Of a DNA stretch of 64,000 nt, positions 10,084 through 18,579 are shown piece after piece. Below the pieces are notes generated by a model, which was given only the letters and a program-made list of their open reading frames with translations, ran no database searches and was not told the origin of the DNA. Source of the DNA: Geomicrobium sediminis (GTDB lineage: Bacteria; Bacillota; Bacilli; Bacillales; Marinococcaceae). The position numbers were made by a program, and so were the translations under genes. Each line of letters opens with the position of its first letter. The first letter of the stretch is position 1. The stretch is taken from positions 1 to 64,000 of the forward strand of contig NZ_JAFBEC010000003.1 of NCBI RefSeq assembly GCF_016908595.1. The letters are read 5' to 3'.

Positions 10084-10689
10084 GTGGTGAACAATCTGGA
10101 TCTCTATCAAAATTACAAACAACTAAGCCAAAATGAAAAAGGAAACTATCGCATTCAATATATTGCTAGACCCACGATGTTTATTGCTCCACACGGGGGA
10201 GGAATTGAACCAGGTACGAGTGAACTTGCGATGTACACAGCCAATGTAACTGGTGGGGGCTATTACGTATTTGAAGGTTTGAAGCGTAAAAACAATGAAA
10301 CGTTGCATCTTACTTCGACAAATTTTGATGAACCAATTGCTGTGAACGTAGTGAAGCGTTCTACGATAACGGTCGCTTTTCATGGATTAGAAGGGAATGA
10401 ACGAGTGACTTGGGTTGGGGGAAAAGATACTGCACTAGCAAAAAAAATTGCATCTGAACTTAAACACCAAGGATTTTCTGTTAAATGGGCACGGGATCGC
10501 CTTAAAGGCACGTCACCGTTAAACATTGTGAATCGAAATCAACAAGGGCAAGGTGTACAACTGGAAGTCAGTTTGGGGGAGCGTCGGTCATTTTTCACAG
10601 ACTTTACATTAAGAGGGAGAGGACGTTCAATCACTCCTCGTTTTCTTCGATACGTAGCTGCCATTCAAAAAGCCATCAAAGATCAGTAA
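10084..10689 (+). CDS. Poly-gamma-glutamate hydrolase-like zinc peptidase
   Basis: About 201 residues of the PF05908 family (YjqB / phage PghP). Hallmarks are APHGGGIEPGTSELA, whose His and Glu are the likely zinc ligands, and the later AFHG with a second His. Phage members cut poly-gamma-glutamate; some cellular members are of unknown role. No signal peptide is visible, so it may act inside the cell or need lysis for release. The start is uncertain: GTG at 10084 or 10087 lacks a clear upstream ribosome site, while AGGTGGTGA could itself be the site for a later rare codon. It sits only eight bases behind the groESL terminator. Confidence 0.8.
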   Translation: MVNNLDLYQNYKQLSQNEKGNYRIQYIARPTMFIAPHGGGIEPGTSELAMYTANVTGGGYYVFEGLKRKNNETLHLTSTNFDEPIAVNVVKRSTITVAFHGLEGNERVTWVGGKDTALAKKIASELKHQGFSVKWARDRLKGTSPLNIVNRNQQGQGVQLEVSLGERRSFFTDFTLRGRGRSITPRFLRYVAAIQKAIKDQ

Positions 10690-10845
10690 TAAGACGAAAG
10701 CAATATTGCTGATCTCTGTAACAATGGTCTATACGATAAGTGAGACGTAAGATTCACTAAGACCAAAGTTCATATAATCATACTATTAAAATTAAACATA
10801 ATATTTTGTAAAATTAACATGATTAAATAAAAAAGGAGTGATTCT

Positions 10846-12342
10846 TTGTATCGATTTGTCAAAAATACGACGATTGTTGGTGTTGCAGCAGCACTTGCCT
10901 TTGGGGCTCCAATTGCACAAGCGTGTAACTTAGGTCCTGAAGAACATGGCCAAGGAATTGTTAAACCCGTTGAACCAGGTCCTGAACACACATCAGGTGA
11001 AGCAGAAATTGTGATGCATAGTGGTCAGTTTACAGAGGTAACAGAAATTGCGGCAGTTGAACTAGAGGAGATCGACGGCGTTAGTGTTACGACAGCAGAC
11101 GTGTATGCCCACAAAGATCATGCCTACTTAGGAACACATCGTGGTGCAAGGTCAAATGAAGGTGTTCGTGTTTTTGATATGAGTGACCCACATAACCCTG
11201 AAGAAGTGGCAGTTTTCGCTAATGATATTCCTGGAACTTGGCAGGAAAAGGTGATTGTGAAATCTGTGGATACGCCACACTTCACGGGTGATTTGGCAGT
11301 GGTTAGTTTGCAGAAGTATAACCAAGATGAAACGGAACAATCAGGTACAGCCATTTATGATGTAACAAACCCAGAACGACCGATGCAACTGGGTTACTAT
11401 GAATTGCCTGTCGACGTGTTGACCGGGACTCATGAATTGTATTTAACAACTCAGGAAGACCGGGCAATTCTACTTTTAGCAAACATCTATGCGGATTATT
11501 ACACAGAAGGTGACTATCATGATTTTACTGTTGTTGATGTAAGTGACCCAGCAAATCCAGAGCACTTATACAATTGGGATCCTCGTGAATTGGTAGAAGC
11601 AGAAGATTTCGATGGGATGAATTATACAGATGAAGACGGTGCAGAGCGTACTGCCTTTGCTCACAGTGTAATCACGGACAAAAAAGGTGAATATGCCTAC
11701 ATTTCTTATTGGGATTTAGGCACGATTATTATGGATATTCGAAATCCAGATCAACCAGAAGTTGTTGGTCATACGACGTTTGAGCGTGATGTTCAAGGGG
11801 CTGCACATAGTGCCGCACTTGCCCACGACGATACAATTCTCATTGAGACGAGAGAGGTATTCGAGCCAGATCCAGATGACCCAGAATTCGAACGGGGATG
11901 GGGATATACGCGCATTTATGATATTTCAGATAAGAGTAATCCAGAGTTAATTAGTGATATTCGCTCAGATAATTCGATGGAACAAATTAAAGAAGGTGAA
12001 CGTGAACGAGGAACGTATACCGTGCATGATCCAAAAGTAGAAGGAGATAAACTTTATTTATCTCACTATAGCGATGGCATTCGTCTCGTTGATATTTCCA
12101 ATCCTCATAAACCTAGAGAAGTAGCGTCTTACGTACCGAGTGCAGCAAACGTGTGGGGTGTCTTCATTTATGGTGATTATATTCTCGGTTCAGACATGGG
12201 GAGCGGTTTGAAAGTACTTGATGTGAACTGGGGGACAGCTCCTGGAGGACCACCAACGTATACGACGCCACGAGATCGTATGACGACGAGTCTAACTGGT
12301 ATTCAACCGATGATATTTAGTGCACTTACGTTCTCGCGATAA
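10846..12342 (+). CDS. Secreted LVIVD-repeat beta-propeller protein
   Basis: A 498-residue exported protein. The N-terminus is a signal peptide ending AQA before Cys27; it lacks a true lipobox, so signal peptidase I cleavage is likelier than lipidation. The body has repeated blocks of the type GVRVFDMSDPHNPEEV, TVVDVSDPANPEHL and RLVDISNPHKPREV, typical of LVIVD repeats that fold as propeller blades. The function of the family is unknown. The mature part is very rich in Asp and Glu, as in halophile secreted proteins. Translation starts at TTG, with AAAGGAGTGA five bases before it. A strong terminator follows; the gene is monocistronic. Confidence 0.85.
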   Translation: MYRFVKNTTIVGVAAALAFGAPIAQACNLGPEEHGQGIVKPVEPGPEHTSGEAEIVMHSGQFTEVTEIAAVELEEIDGVSVTTADVYAHKDHAYLGTHRGARSNEGVRVFDMSDPHNPEEVAVFANDIPGTWQEKVIVKSVDTPHFTGDLAVVSLQKYNQDETEQSGTAIYDVTNPERPMQLGYYELPVDVLTGTHELYLTTQEDRAILLLANIYADYYTEGDYHDFTVVDVSDPANPEHLYNWDPRELVEAEDFDGMNYTDEDGAERTAFAHSVITDKKGEYAYISYWDLGTIIMDIRNPDQPEVVGHTTFERDVQGAAHSAALAHDDTILIETREVFEPDPDDPEFERGWGYTRIYDISDKSNPELISDIRSDNSMEQIKEGERERGTYTVHDPKVEGDKLYLSHYSDGIRLVDISNPHKPREVASYVPSAANVWGVFIYGDYILGSDMGSGLKVLDVNWGTAPGGPPTYTTPRDRMTTSLTGIQPMIFSALTFSR

Positions 12343-12352
12343 ATGAATTGTA

Positions 12353-12390
12353 AAGTAAGCCTTAGTCAAAAGGACTAAGGCTTACTTTTT
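12353..12390 (+). terminator. Terminator of the LVIVD gene
   Basis: A 15-bp stem (12353-12367 with 12373-12387) runs into five T. Confidence 0.9.
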
Positions 12391-12486
12391 GTTTTACTAC
12401 GACCAATGTCTGAAAGCAATTCAACCTAGGAGCTGACGTTTAGTTTTTGCGGATTGTGTATCTTTAAAGTATAGGAGTGGATACTG

Positions 12487-12642
12487 ATGAGAATACACAT
12501 ATTTCTTTGGACATTGTTGATCCAAAAGCGAGTCCATTCGCAAGAAGATTTACAAAAAATGTATGAAAATGAAAAGCGTATAGAAGAATTAAATCAAAGG
12601 TACAACCAAGTACAGAAGAAGTTTTGGTCGAATGGCCTGTAG
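12487..12642 (+). CDS. Possible small protein, 51 residues
   Basis: I do not recognise this product. It has a short hydrophobic N-terminus (RIHIFLWTLLI) and then a highly charged, probably coiled-coil stretch (QEDLQKMYENEKRIEELNQ). TAGGAG lies about ten bases before the ATG. It has no homologue I can name and could be spurious, but it is the only reading frame with a ribosome site in the gap between the LVIVD gene and the next gene. Confidence 0.45.
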   Translation: MRIHIFLWTLLIQKRVHSQEDLQKMYENEKRIEELNQRYNQVQKKFWSNGL

Positions 12643-12712
12643 ATATTGCCAGCAATTGTCTTAAGTAAGATGATACAAATTAGGGTAGCTTACAAAAAAA
12701 GGAGGTGCTTTT

Positions 12713-13072
12713 GTGAGGGCTATCGGAATGGTTGCATCACTGGTTATTTTACTTTCACAACCACTCATTGAGTTCCCCGATCACCACGAATTTCAAGGTG
12801 ATGAACCGATTCATCAATTGATTATCTCTCTTTTATCAGATGAAATTGCTCACGTTATGGTTGAAGAAGAAAAAGAGTATCGGACTGAAGACGCTGATGT
12901 TGTTGATGTTAAGTGGCATGAAGAAGATGCTGAAATTACGATTAAGCTTCTGTCTAATACAAATGAACAGCCTATTTCTCACGTCATTGATACGCTAACG
13001 TTTGAGATTTCGAATGGTGAAGTTGAACTGACTCATCATCAATCAGAAGCGATCTGCTTGACGCCAAAGTAA
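12713..13072 (+). CDS. Small exported protein, possibly DUF3888-like
   Basis: A 119-residue protein with an N-terminal signal peptide (VASLVILLSQPLIEF) and an acidic body. The segment EPIHQLIISLLSDEIAHVM faintly resembles DUF3888 proteins; this is a weak guess from memory. AAGGAGGTG seven bases before GTG gives a firm start. Its last codons and stop lie inside the left arm of an unusually long inverted repeat (13055-13123). Function unknown. Confidence 0.75.
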   Translation: MRAIGMVASLVILLSQPLIEFPDHHEFQGDEPIHQLIISLLSDEIAHVMVEEEKEYRTEDADVVDVKWHEEDAEITIKLLSNTNEQPISHVIDTLTFEISNGEVELTHHQSEAICLTPK

Positions 13073-13123
13073 AAACTCGCAGACGATCTTAACGTTTGTG
13101 AGTTTTTACTTTGGCATCAAGTA
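13055..13123. repeat. Long near-perfect inverted repeat
   Basis: Arms of about 31 bases (13055-13085 with 13093-13123, seven-base loop) pair with a single C-A mismatch and three G-T pairs. The left arm covers the stop codon of the preceding gene. It is longer than a normal terminator and has no U-tract outside the stem, so it may be a processing or RNA-stability hairpin. Confidence 0.85.
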
Positions 13124-13125
13124 AT

Positions 13126-13170
13126 AAAGTAAGACCAACTCCGTTTATGCGGAGTTGGTCTTACTTTTAT
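13126..13170. terminator. Bidirectional terminator
   Basis: An 18-bp perfect stem (13126-13143 with 13150-13167) with A- and T-runs on its two sides. It ends the small exported protein gene and the convergent yfhD-like gene. Confidence 0.88.
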
Positions 13171-13349
13171 TAATGAGAGTCACGTTCTTCTACTTCTTGG
13201 GCTCTACGCTGTGCAACTAAGTCATCCAAGTCTGCTAGTTCCTCAGAATATTCGACGTACTCGCCGTCAGCTTCTTTTAGATAAGCAGGAGTTTGTGATA
13301 ACTTTCGTTTGTCTTTTCTTTTGTTGTTTCTCGTTTGACCACGTGTCAT
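13170..13349 (-). CDS. YfhD family small protein
   Basis: A 59-residue, very hydrophilic protein. The basic N-terminus (TRGQTRNNKRKDKRKL), the LSQTPAYLKEADGEYVEYSEELADLDDL core and the Ala/Glu-rich tail match the YfhD family (PF14151) of spore-forming bacilli, function unknown. GAGGGGG lies nine bases before the ATG. It stands alone between a shared terminator and the divergent TauE/SafE gene. It is too short for many gene callers. Confidence 0.82.
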   Translation of the reverse strand: MTRGQTRNNKRKDKRKLSQTPAYLKEADGEYVEYSEELADLDDLVAQRRAQEVEERDSH

Positions 13350-13443
13350 AAAGAACGCCCCCTCAACGAGTAGGATTGTGTTTTTAGGACGATTTTATGC
13401 TGGTTGGTTATGGTAAAATTAATGTAAGTAAGAAGGTGAAGGT

Positions 13444-14163
13444 ATGGAGTTATTGGCGTTTTTTAGTATTGTATTTGTGGCAGCGATTTTACAGACGAGT
13501 ACGGGGTTTGGATTTTCGATTTTAGCTACGCCGTTTTTGTTGTTGTTGTTTGAACCTGTCGTAGCAATCCAAATAAATTTAGTACTTTCGTTAATCATTT
13601 CATTTTGTTTGTATCCAGCGGTGAAGAGTGGATCAAATAAAAACGTATTGTTGCGGCTATGGGCTAGTGCAGTAATTGGGTTACCCGTAGGGATCTTTAT
13701 TTTACAAATCATGCATGTGGATGCTCTAAAGGCGATGATTGCAGTTCTTATGATCATTTTAACGATTCTTTTACTTAATCAGATATCGTTTGCTGCGACG
13801 AAAGGTCGGGAGTATGTTGTTGGAGGGGTATCAGGGCTGCTCACTTCCAGTATTGGGATGCCGGGGCCGCCCCTTCTCATTTATTTAAGCGGAACAGGTG
13901 CTTCAAAAGCGTATACGAGAGCGACAACACTAACGTTCTTCCTTGGTGTGTACTTAGTGACAATTGTTGCTCAGATGATGACAATCGGTACGGAATTCGT
14001 CGTTTGGGAATATAGTTTGTATGCGTTGCCGGTCGTGCTTTTAGGGTTGTTCATCGGGAAGAATTTGTACCCGAAGTTAAATGCAAAGGTATTTCAAATG
14101 ATTGTATATGGATTGCTGTTGTTTACGGCATCTTATTTATTAATTGAAGTATTGTTTTTATAG
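13444..14163 (+). CDS. TauE/SafE (TSUP) family anion exporter
   Basis: A 239-residue membrane protein with about eight helices in two related halves; the motif TSTGFGFSIL near residue 19 and the repeat GLLTSSIGMPGPPLLIYLSGTG are the family signatures. TSUP proteins move sulfite, sulfoacetate or other organosulfur anions out of the cell; the substrate here is not inferable because no sulfur genes are nearby. AGAAGGTGAAGG precedes ATG. A terminator follows, so it is separate from ktrAB. Confidence 0.87.
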   Translation: MELLAFFSIVFVAAILQTSTGFGFSILATPFLLLLFEPVVAIQINLVLSLIISFCLYPAVKSGSNKNVLLRLWASAVIGLPVGIFILQIMHVDALKAMIAVLMIILTILLLNQISFAATKGREYVVGGVSGLLTSSIGMPGPPLLIYLSGTGASKAYTRATTLTFFLGVYLVTIVAQMMTIGTEFVVWEYSLYALPVVLLGLFIGKNLYPKLNAKVFQMIVYGLLLFTASYLLIEVLFL

Positions 14164-14213
14164 AAATGTTCCGTTATACTCAGTAAAACTATACGTAAGC
14201 AAATTTGGTGGAG

Positions 14214-14254
14214 CCTGTCAGTTTAGGATATTTATGTCCTTTTGACAGGTTTTG
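14214..14254 (+). terminator. Terminator between the TSUP gene and ktrA
   Basis: CCTGTCA (14214-14220) pairs with TGACAGG (14243-14249) around an inner AGGA/TCCT stem and is followed by a T-rich run. Because only about 40 bases separate it from ktrA it could also act as a leader attenuator. I see no c-di-AMP (ydaO) riboswitch here. Confidence 0.7.
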
Positions 14255-14294
14255 TTGTTTTACTACATAAATATGGGGTGAAGGAGAGAACCAG

Positions 14295-14960
14295 ATGAAA
14301 AGTGAATATGTTGTCATCGGATTAGGACGATTTGGAATGAGCGTTGCTAAAACATTAATTCAAAATGGTCATGAAGTTTTAGCAATTGATAAAGACGAAC
14401 ATACCGTACAAGAAATCAGTAGTGATGCAACGTATGCAGTACAAATTGACTCCACCGACGAGATGGCTTTAGAACAATTAGGGATTCATAAATACGCACA
14501 TGCCATTGTCGGAATTGGAGAAGATTTACAAGCAAGTATTTTAACGACGTTATTGTTAAAAGAAATGGAAGTTGGAAGAATAACGGCTAAGGCTAAAGAC
14601 GAGCATCACGGAAAAGTATTATCTAAAATCGGCGCCGACCATGTTATCTTTCCAGAACGAGACATGGGGAAACGGTTAGGAAACTTATTAAGCTCTAACA
14701 ATCTAATTGATTACCTCGAACTGTCTGTTGATTATAATATGGAAGAGATTCGCGCTCCACGAGGGATGGGAGGAAAAACAATTCTCGAATTGGATCTAAA
14801 TCGGAAATACGGCTGTATTATTATTGCGATCAAAGATGAATTCGAAAAAGTAAACATATCACCAAATGCGAACGACCTTATTCGTGAAGGGGATATCCTT
14901 ATGATTGTAGGCAAGCATCAAGCGATCCAGAAGTTACACAAAGACTATACAAAGCATTAA
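14295..14960 (+). CDS. ktrA: Potassium uptake regulatory subunit KtrA
   Basis: A 221-residue RCK protein that forms the octameric ring under the KtrB channel. The Rossmann motif G9-L-G-R-F-G14 and the acidic Asp32 at the end of strand two bind ATP/ADP or NAD. The C-terminal RCK_C domain (about residues 140-221) is the site where c-di-AMP binds in characterised homologues. ktrB follows after 33 bases and both probably form one operon. KtrAB imports K+ (often with Na+ dependence) and is the fast response to osmotic upshock. Confidence 0.95.
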   Translation: MKSEYVVIGLGRFGMSVAKTLIQNGHEVLAIDKDEHTVQEISSDATYAVQIDSTDEMALEQLGIHKYAHAIVGIGEDLQASILTTLLLKEMEVGRITAKAKDEHHGKVLSKIGADHVIFPERDMGKRLGNLLSSNNLIDYLELSVDYNMEEIRAPRGMGGKTILELDLNRKYGCIIIAIKDEFEKVNISPNANDLIREGDILMIVGKHQAIQKLHKDYTKH

Positions 14961-14993
14961 ATAAGTTGATTCTGTAGTAAGAAGGTGCGTTTG

Positions 14994-16334
14994 GTGAAGG
15001 TATATGGAAAAGACATTCACATTAATCCTCCGCAGTGGATTATTATCGGTTTTTTAGTGCTGATTCTCATTGGTACAATGCTACTCTCGTTGCCTCAAGC
15101 TTCTACGAGTGGAGAAAGCATTGGAATTATGGATGCGATGTTTATGTCTGTGTCAGCAGTTTGTGTCGTTGGCCTTGCAATTGTTAGTGTTGGGCACGAT
15201 TTGACTACCTTTGGGCAAGGGGTACTTCTTGTGCTCGTTCAACTTGGTGGGCTTGGATTCATGGTGTTTGGTGTCTCCGTTGCAATTATACTCGGCAAAA
15301 TAACTGGATTAAAATACCGAGAGTTTATGCAACCGACGACCCGATCATTGTCTGGGAGAGGATTGTTACGATTAGCTGGCATTATCTTATGTGTGGCTCT
15401 TTCATTAGAGGCAATCAGTACAGTAATCTTAACCATTCGTTTAGTTGGGGAATTAGGGTTTTCCGATGCATTATATACTGCATTGTTTCATTCCATCGCT
15501 GCGTTTAATAATGCAGGATTTTCTTTAAACGATCAAAGTCTAGAAGGGTTCATTGGGGATCCTGTTGTAAACATCACAATCTCAGCATTGTTTATTATAG
15601 GCGGACTAGGATTTATGGTGCTCGTTGACCTTTATAAAAACCGGCGCTTTAAAAAGCTTAGCCTACATTCTAAAGTAGTGCTCACCACGTCGTTAGCTCT
15701 CTTAGTTGTAGGATTTATTGTTATTTTAGCTATTGAACTGTTCAATCCTGAGACGCGAGCAATGTCGTTATCTGAACGTCTTTGGTCAGCTTACTTTCAA
15801 AGTGCAACCCCGAGAAGTGCTGGCTTTAACACGTTTGAAATATCGAGTATGTTAGTCGCATCTCAGTTTTTTATTGTGATCCTCATGTTCATCGGTGCCT
15901 CTTCAGGTGGGACCGGTGGGGGGATTAAAACCAATACGTTTGTTGTTATTATTTTGGCAACGTTAAATACGTTTAGAAGTGGTCATCAAGTGCATGCATT
16001 TAGGCGAGGAATTGCACTAGAAACGGTGATGCGGGCCCTTGCTGTTGTTGTAAGTTCCTTACTTTTCATTGTGCTGATGACACTAATATTAACGATGACT
16101 GAAGGAATTCAAGACGTCCAATTTATGAACGTGTTATTTGAAGTAGTCTCCGCGTTTAGCACGACCGGGCTATCAATGGGACTGACTGCTGAGCTAACTG
16201 AATTCGGTAAATTACTGATGATGATTACGATGTTTGTTGGACGGTTAGGACCATTAGCTTTGGCGTTTGCATTAACGTATCAGCAACATCAAAGTCGTGT
16301 GCATTATGCCGAAGAACAAATATTAGTTGGATAA
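14994..16334 (+). CDS. ktrB: Potassium uptake channel subunit KtrB
   Basis: A 446-residue membrane protein of the Trk/Ktr/HKT family with four M1-P-M2 repeats. The four selectivity-loop glycines are visible in VCVVGLAI, FNNAGFSL, PRSAGFNT and FSTTGLSM. The start is set at GTG 14994: AAGAAGG ends eight bases before it, whereas GTG 14985 overlaps that ribosome site. It is paired with ktrA upstream and ended by a strong terminator. Confidence 0.95.
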   Translation: MKVYGKDIHINPPQWIIIGFLVLILIGTMLLSLPQASTSGESIGIMDAMFMSVSAVCVVGLAIVSVGHDLTTFGQGVLLVLVQLGGLGFMVFGVSVAIILGKITGLKYREFMQPTTRSLSGRGLLRLAGIILCVALSLEAISTVILTIRLVGELGFSDALYTALFHSIAAFNNAGFSLNDQSLEGFIGDPVVNITISALFIIGGLGFMVLVDLYKNRRFKKLSLHSKVVLTTSLALLVVGFIVILAIELFNPETRAMSLSERLWSAYFQSATPRSAGFNTFEISSMLVASQFFIVILMFIGASSGGTGGGIKTNTFVVIILATLNTFRSGHQVHAFRRGIALETVMRALAVVVSSLLFIVLMTLILTMTEGIQDVQFMNVLFEVVSAFSTTGLSMGLTAELTEFGKLLMMITMFVGRLGPLALAFALTYQQHQSRVHYAEEQILVG

Positions 16335-16342
16335 AGTACGTT

Positions 16343-16382
16343 AAAGACCTCAAACCGATCGTAGTTGGTTTGAGGTCTTTTT
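16343..16382 (+). terminator. Terminator of ktrAB
   Basis: Perfect 14-bp stem (16343-16356 with 16367-16380) running into five T. Confidence 0.9.
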
Positions 16383-16458
16383 CGTTGATTCATCTCCATT
16401 ATGACCTACTACTACTCCATCTAAGATAACCTTTTAAACAGTTTTTTAGAATTAGGCG

Positions 16459-16487
16459 TTGTAAAACCGCTTTCATCGCGTTACAAT
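16459..16487 (+). promoter_or_regulatory. Promoter of the sugar operon
   Basis: -35 TTGTAA, 17-bp spacer, -10 TACAAT. The tandem operator repeats lie just downstream. Confidence 0.7.
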
Positions 16488-16500
16488 AAACCCGTGAAAT

Positions 16501-16526
16501 AAATCGGTTTAGTAAATCGTTTTAGT
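16501..16526 (+). promoter_or_regulatory. Tandem operator-like repeat before the LacI-type gene
   Basis: AAATCGGTTTAGT is followed directly by AAATCGTTTTAGT, a 13-base direct repeat with one difference. Each unit is partly palindromic around a central CG, as in LacI-family operators. The position downstream of the -10 would block transcription, so autorepression of the operon is the simple reading. Confidence 0.6.
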
Positions 16527-16536
16527 GAGGTGTTTC

Positions 16537-17538
16537 ATGAAGAAAGTGACGATGGCTGACGTGTCGCGTCAAGCAGGTGTATCGAAGAGTACCGTATCGC
16601 AATATTTAAACGGTCGATTTAATTATATGAGTAGTGAAACGAAAGACCGTATTCAACGCTCAATTGAAGAGCTTGGATATAGCCCGAATAGTGTAGCGCG
16701 TAGTTTGAGACAAAAGAAAACGAAAACGATTGGTGTTATTGTAGCCAACATTTTGCATGACTTCTCAACACAAGTGGTCAGGGCAATTGAAGATTACTGC
16801 CACGCATGTGGGTTTACCGTCATTATTTGCAATGCCGACGACCAACCTGACAAAGAACGTCATTATATTGACATGTTAAGAGCAAAGCAAGTCGATGGAT
16901 TAATTGTATTTCCGACGAACGCTAACAGTGAGTTGTTCCAAGGGTTAGTAAAAGAGAATTATCCACTCGTATTTATTGACCGTTTTATTGAAGGAGTACG
17001 TGTGAACAATGTTCTTTTTGATAATAAGAAAGCGATGTCATTAGCCGTGCAGACGTTGAGAGGCAAAGGCTATGAACGAATAGGATTGGTCACTGCTTCA
17101 CTTGAAGGTGCGATTACACCAAGGCAAGAGCGAAGAGATGGGTTTATGGCTGCGATGGAAGAGCAAGGGCTGCCGATTCACGATGAGTATATTCAAAGCA
17201 GTAACATCGATCAAATTAAAGATGTGCTTGCCGACATGCTTCAGTCGACCGAACGTCCTGAAGCAATCATTGCTGGTAACGATCGGGTTCTTCAAGAAGT
17301 GTTAAAAACGATGAAGCAGAACGATATTGATGTTCCTAAGGAGATTGGGCTTCTGACGATTGACGATGTGACGTTTGCAGAGTTTTATAATCCAGCGATT
17401 ACTGCGATTGCTCAGCCAACATATGAGATGGGCAGAAAAGCAGCGGAGTTGTTACTTGAAGAAATCGATGGCACGAAAGGATCTAAAAAACAAACGTACC
17501 GATTTGAGCCGAGTTTACAATTGCGACACTCGTGCTAA
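16537..17538 (+). CDS. LacI family transcriptional repressor of the sugar operon
   Basis: A 333-residue regulator with an N-terminal helix-turn-helix (VTMADVSRQAGVSKSTVSQYLNG) and hinge (SPNSVARSLRQKKT), then a periplasmic-binding-protein-like effector domain. It resembles KdgR-type regulators in the layout of its neighbours. ATG 16537 is chosen because GTGAGGTG lies just upstream. It is the first gene of the operon and the tandem repeat at 16501 is the likely operator. The inducer should be the sugar or sugar phosphate handled by the downstream enzymes, which I cannot name. Confidence 0.9.
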   Translation: MKKVTMADVSRQAGVSKSTVSQYLNGRFNYMSSETKDRIQRSIEELGYSPNSVARSLRQKKTKTIGVIVANILHDFSTQVVRAIEDYCHACGFTVIICNADDQPDKERHYIDMLRAKQVDGLIVFPTNANSELFQGLVKENYPLVFIDRFIEGVRVNNVLFDNKKAMSLAVQTLRGKGYERIGLVTASLEGAITPRQERRDGFMAAMEEQGLPIHDEYIQSSNIDQIKDVLADMLQSTERPEAIIAGNDRVLQEVLKTMKQNDIDVPKEIGLLTIDDVTFAEFYNPAITAIAQPTYEMGRKAAELLLEEIDGTKGSKKQTYRFEPSLQLRHSC

Positions 17539-17557
17539 CGGAATGAGGGGAAACAAG

Positions 17558-18568
17558 ATGATCAAAAAAATTGCAATAGGTAGTCTAGCATCGGTCCTTT
17601 TCCTTGCAGGGTGTGGAGGAGAGCAAGATGTCGTTGGTGCAGATGACCCGAAGAACTTAATTCTGGCTACTCAACTTGATGAGAACAGTCCGTATGCAGT
17701 CGGTTTCCGAACATTTAAAGAAGCGATTGAAGAAGAAAGTGACGGAGCAATTACTGCAGAGCTTCATACGAACGGTACACTCGGAAGCAATGAAGATACG
17801 TTACTCCAAAGCATCGCTACAGGTGGTGTTGATATTACCGTTGTTTCTCCTGGGTTTATGACGCAAGTCCAGCGAGAAGTGGATTTATTTTCAATGCCGT
17901 ATTTGTTCACAAGTTATGAACATTGGTTGCGTGTCGTGGACGGAGAAGTCGGCGATGAGATGAGCAATCTTGTTGAAGAAGAAACAAATTTGCAAGTGCT
18001 CGGGTATTGGTCTGCAGGTGTTCGTCAGTATTATGGGTTTGAACCGGTAAATGAAGTTGAAGATTTACGAAATGTATCGATTCGTACACAAGATTCACCT
18101 GGAATTCAAGATAGCTGGTCTGCACTTGGTGCATTGCCTGTAGGGGTAGCTTGGGGTGAGATGTATCAGGCGTTACAAAATCGAGTGGTCGATGCATCAG
18201 AAAATGACTTTACAAATGTCTATCAATCGAGTCATCACGAAGTTACGCCCTACATTTCGTTAACCGACCATGACTTTACTACACGATTCTTCTTAACATC
18301 GGACGTTGTGATGGAACGTTTCACTGAAGAAGAACAGGAAATGATTGAACGGGCAGCAGAACAAGCGACGATTTCTGCACGGGAAGCAGATCTTGATCTT
18401 GCTGAATCATCATTGGAGCGGCTCGTTGAAGAAGGAGCCATTATTAATGAAGTCGATATCGAACCATTTATTGAACAAACGGAACCGGTTCGAGCAAGAA
18501 TTGCTGAAGAGCTTGATGCGATGGAGTTGTTTCACGCAATTCGAGACTTAGCAGATGAAGAGTTGTGA
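17558..18568 (+). CDS. TRAP transporter substrate-binding lipoprotein (DctP)
   Basis: A 336-residue extracytoplasmic receptor of a tripartite ATP-independent periplasmic transporter. The signal peptide ends in the lipobox LAGC (Cys19), so the protein is anchored to the outer face of the membrane. The body has the DctP family segments TLGSNEDTLLQSIATGGVDI, DLFSMPYLF and the conserved arginine region VSIRTQDSPG that binds the substrate carboxylate. A carboxylated substrate (sugar acid) is therefore likely. The start at 17558 follows GAGGGG. It begins 19 bases after the regulator gene. Confidence 0.93.
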   Translation: MIKKIAIGSLASVLFLAGCGGEQDVVGADDPKNLILATQLDENSPYAVGFRTFKEAIEEESDGAITAELHTNGTLGSNEDTLLQSIATGGVDITVVSPGFMTQVQREVDLFSMPYLFTSYEHWLRVVDGEVGDEMSNLVEEETNLQVLGYWSAGVRQYYGFEPVNEVEDLRNVSIRTQDSPGIQDSWSALGALPVGVAWGEMYQALQNRVVDASENDFTNVYQSSHHEVTPYISLTDHDFTTRFFLTSDVVMERFTEEEQEMIERAAEQATISAREADLDLAESSLERLVEEGAIINEVDIEPFIEQTEPVRARIAEELDAMELFHAIRDLADEEL

Positions 18569-18579
18569 GGTGAGTGGTG

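Noticed and set aside
14164-14294. c-di-AMP (ydaO-type) riboswitch before ktrA, as known for ktrAB elsewhere
   Set aside because: The leader is too short and the conserved core is absent; only a terminator hairpin is seen.
16455-16475. cre site in the sugar-operon promoter (TGTAAAACCGCTTTCA)
   Set aside because: It resembles cre but has two extra bases in the core, so it does not fit the 14-base consensus.
17375-17557. Extended N-terminus of the TRAP receptor
   Set aside because: It overlaps the LacI-type gene and would hide the lipoprotein signal peptide, which starts at 17558.
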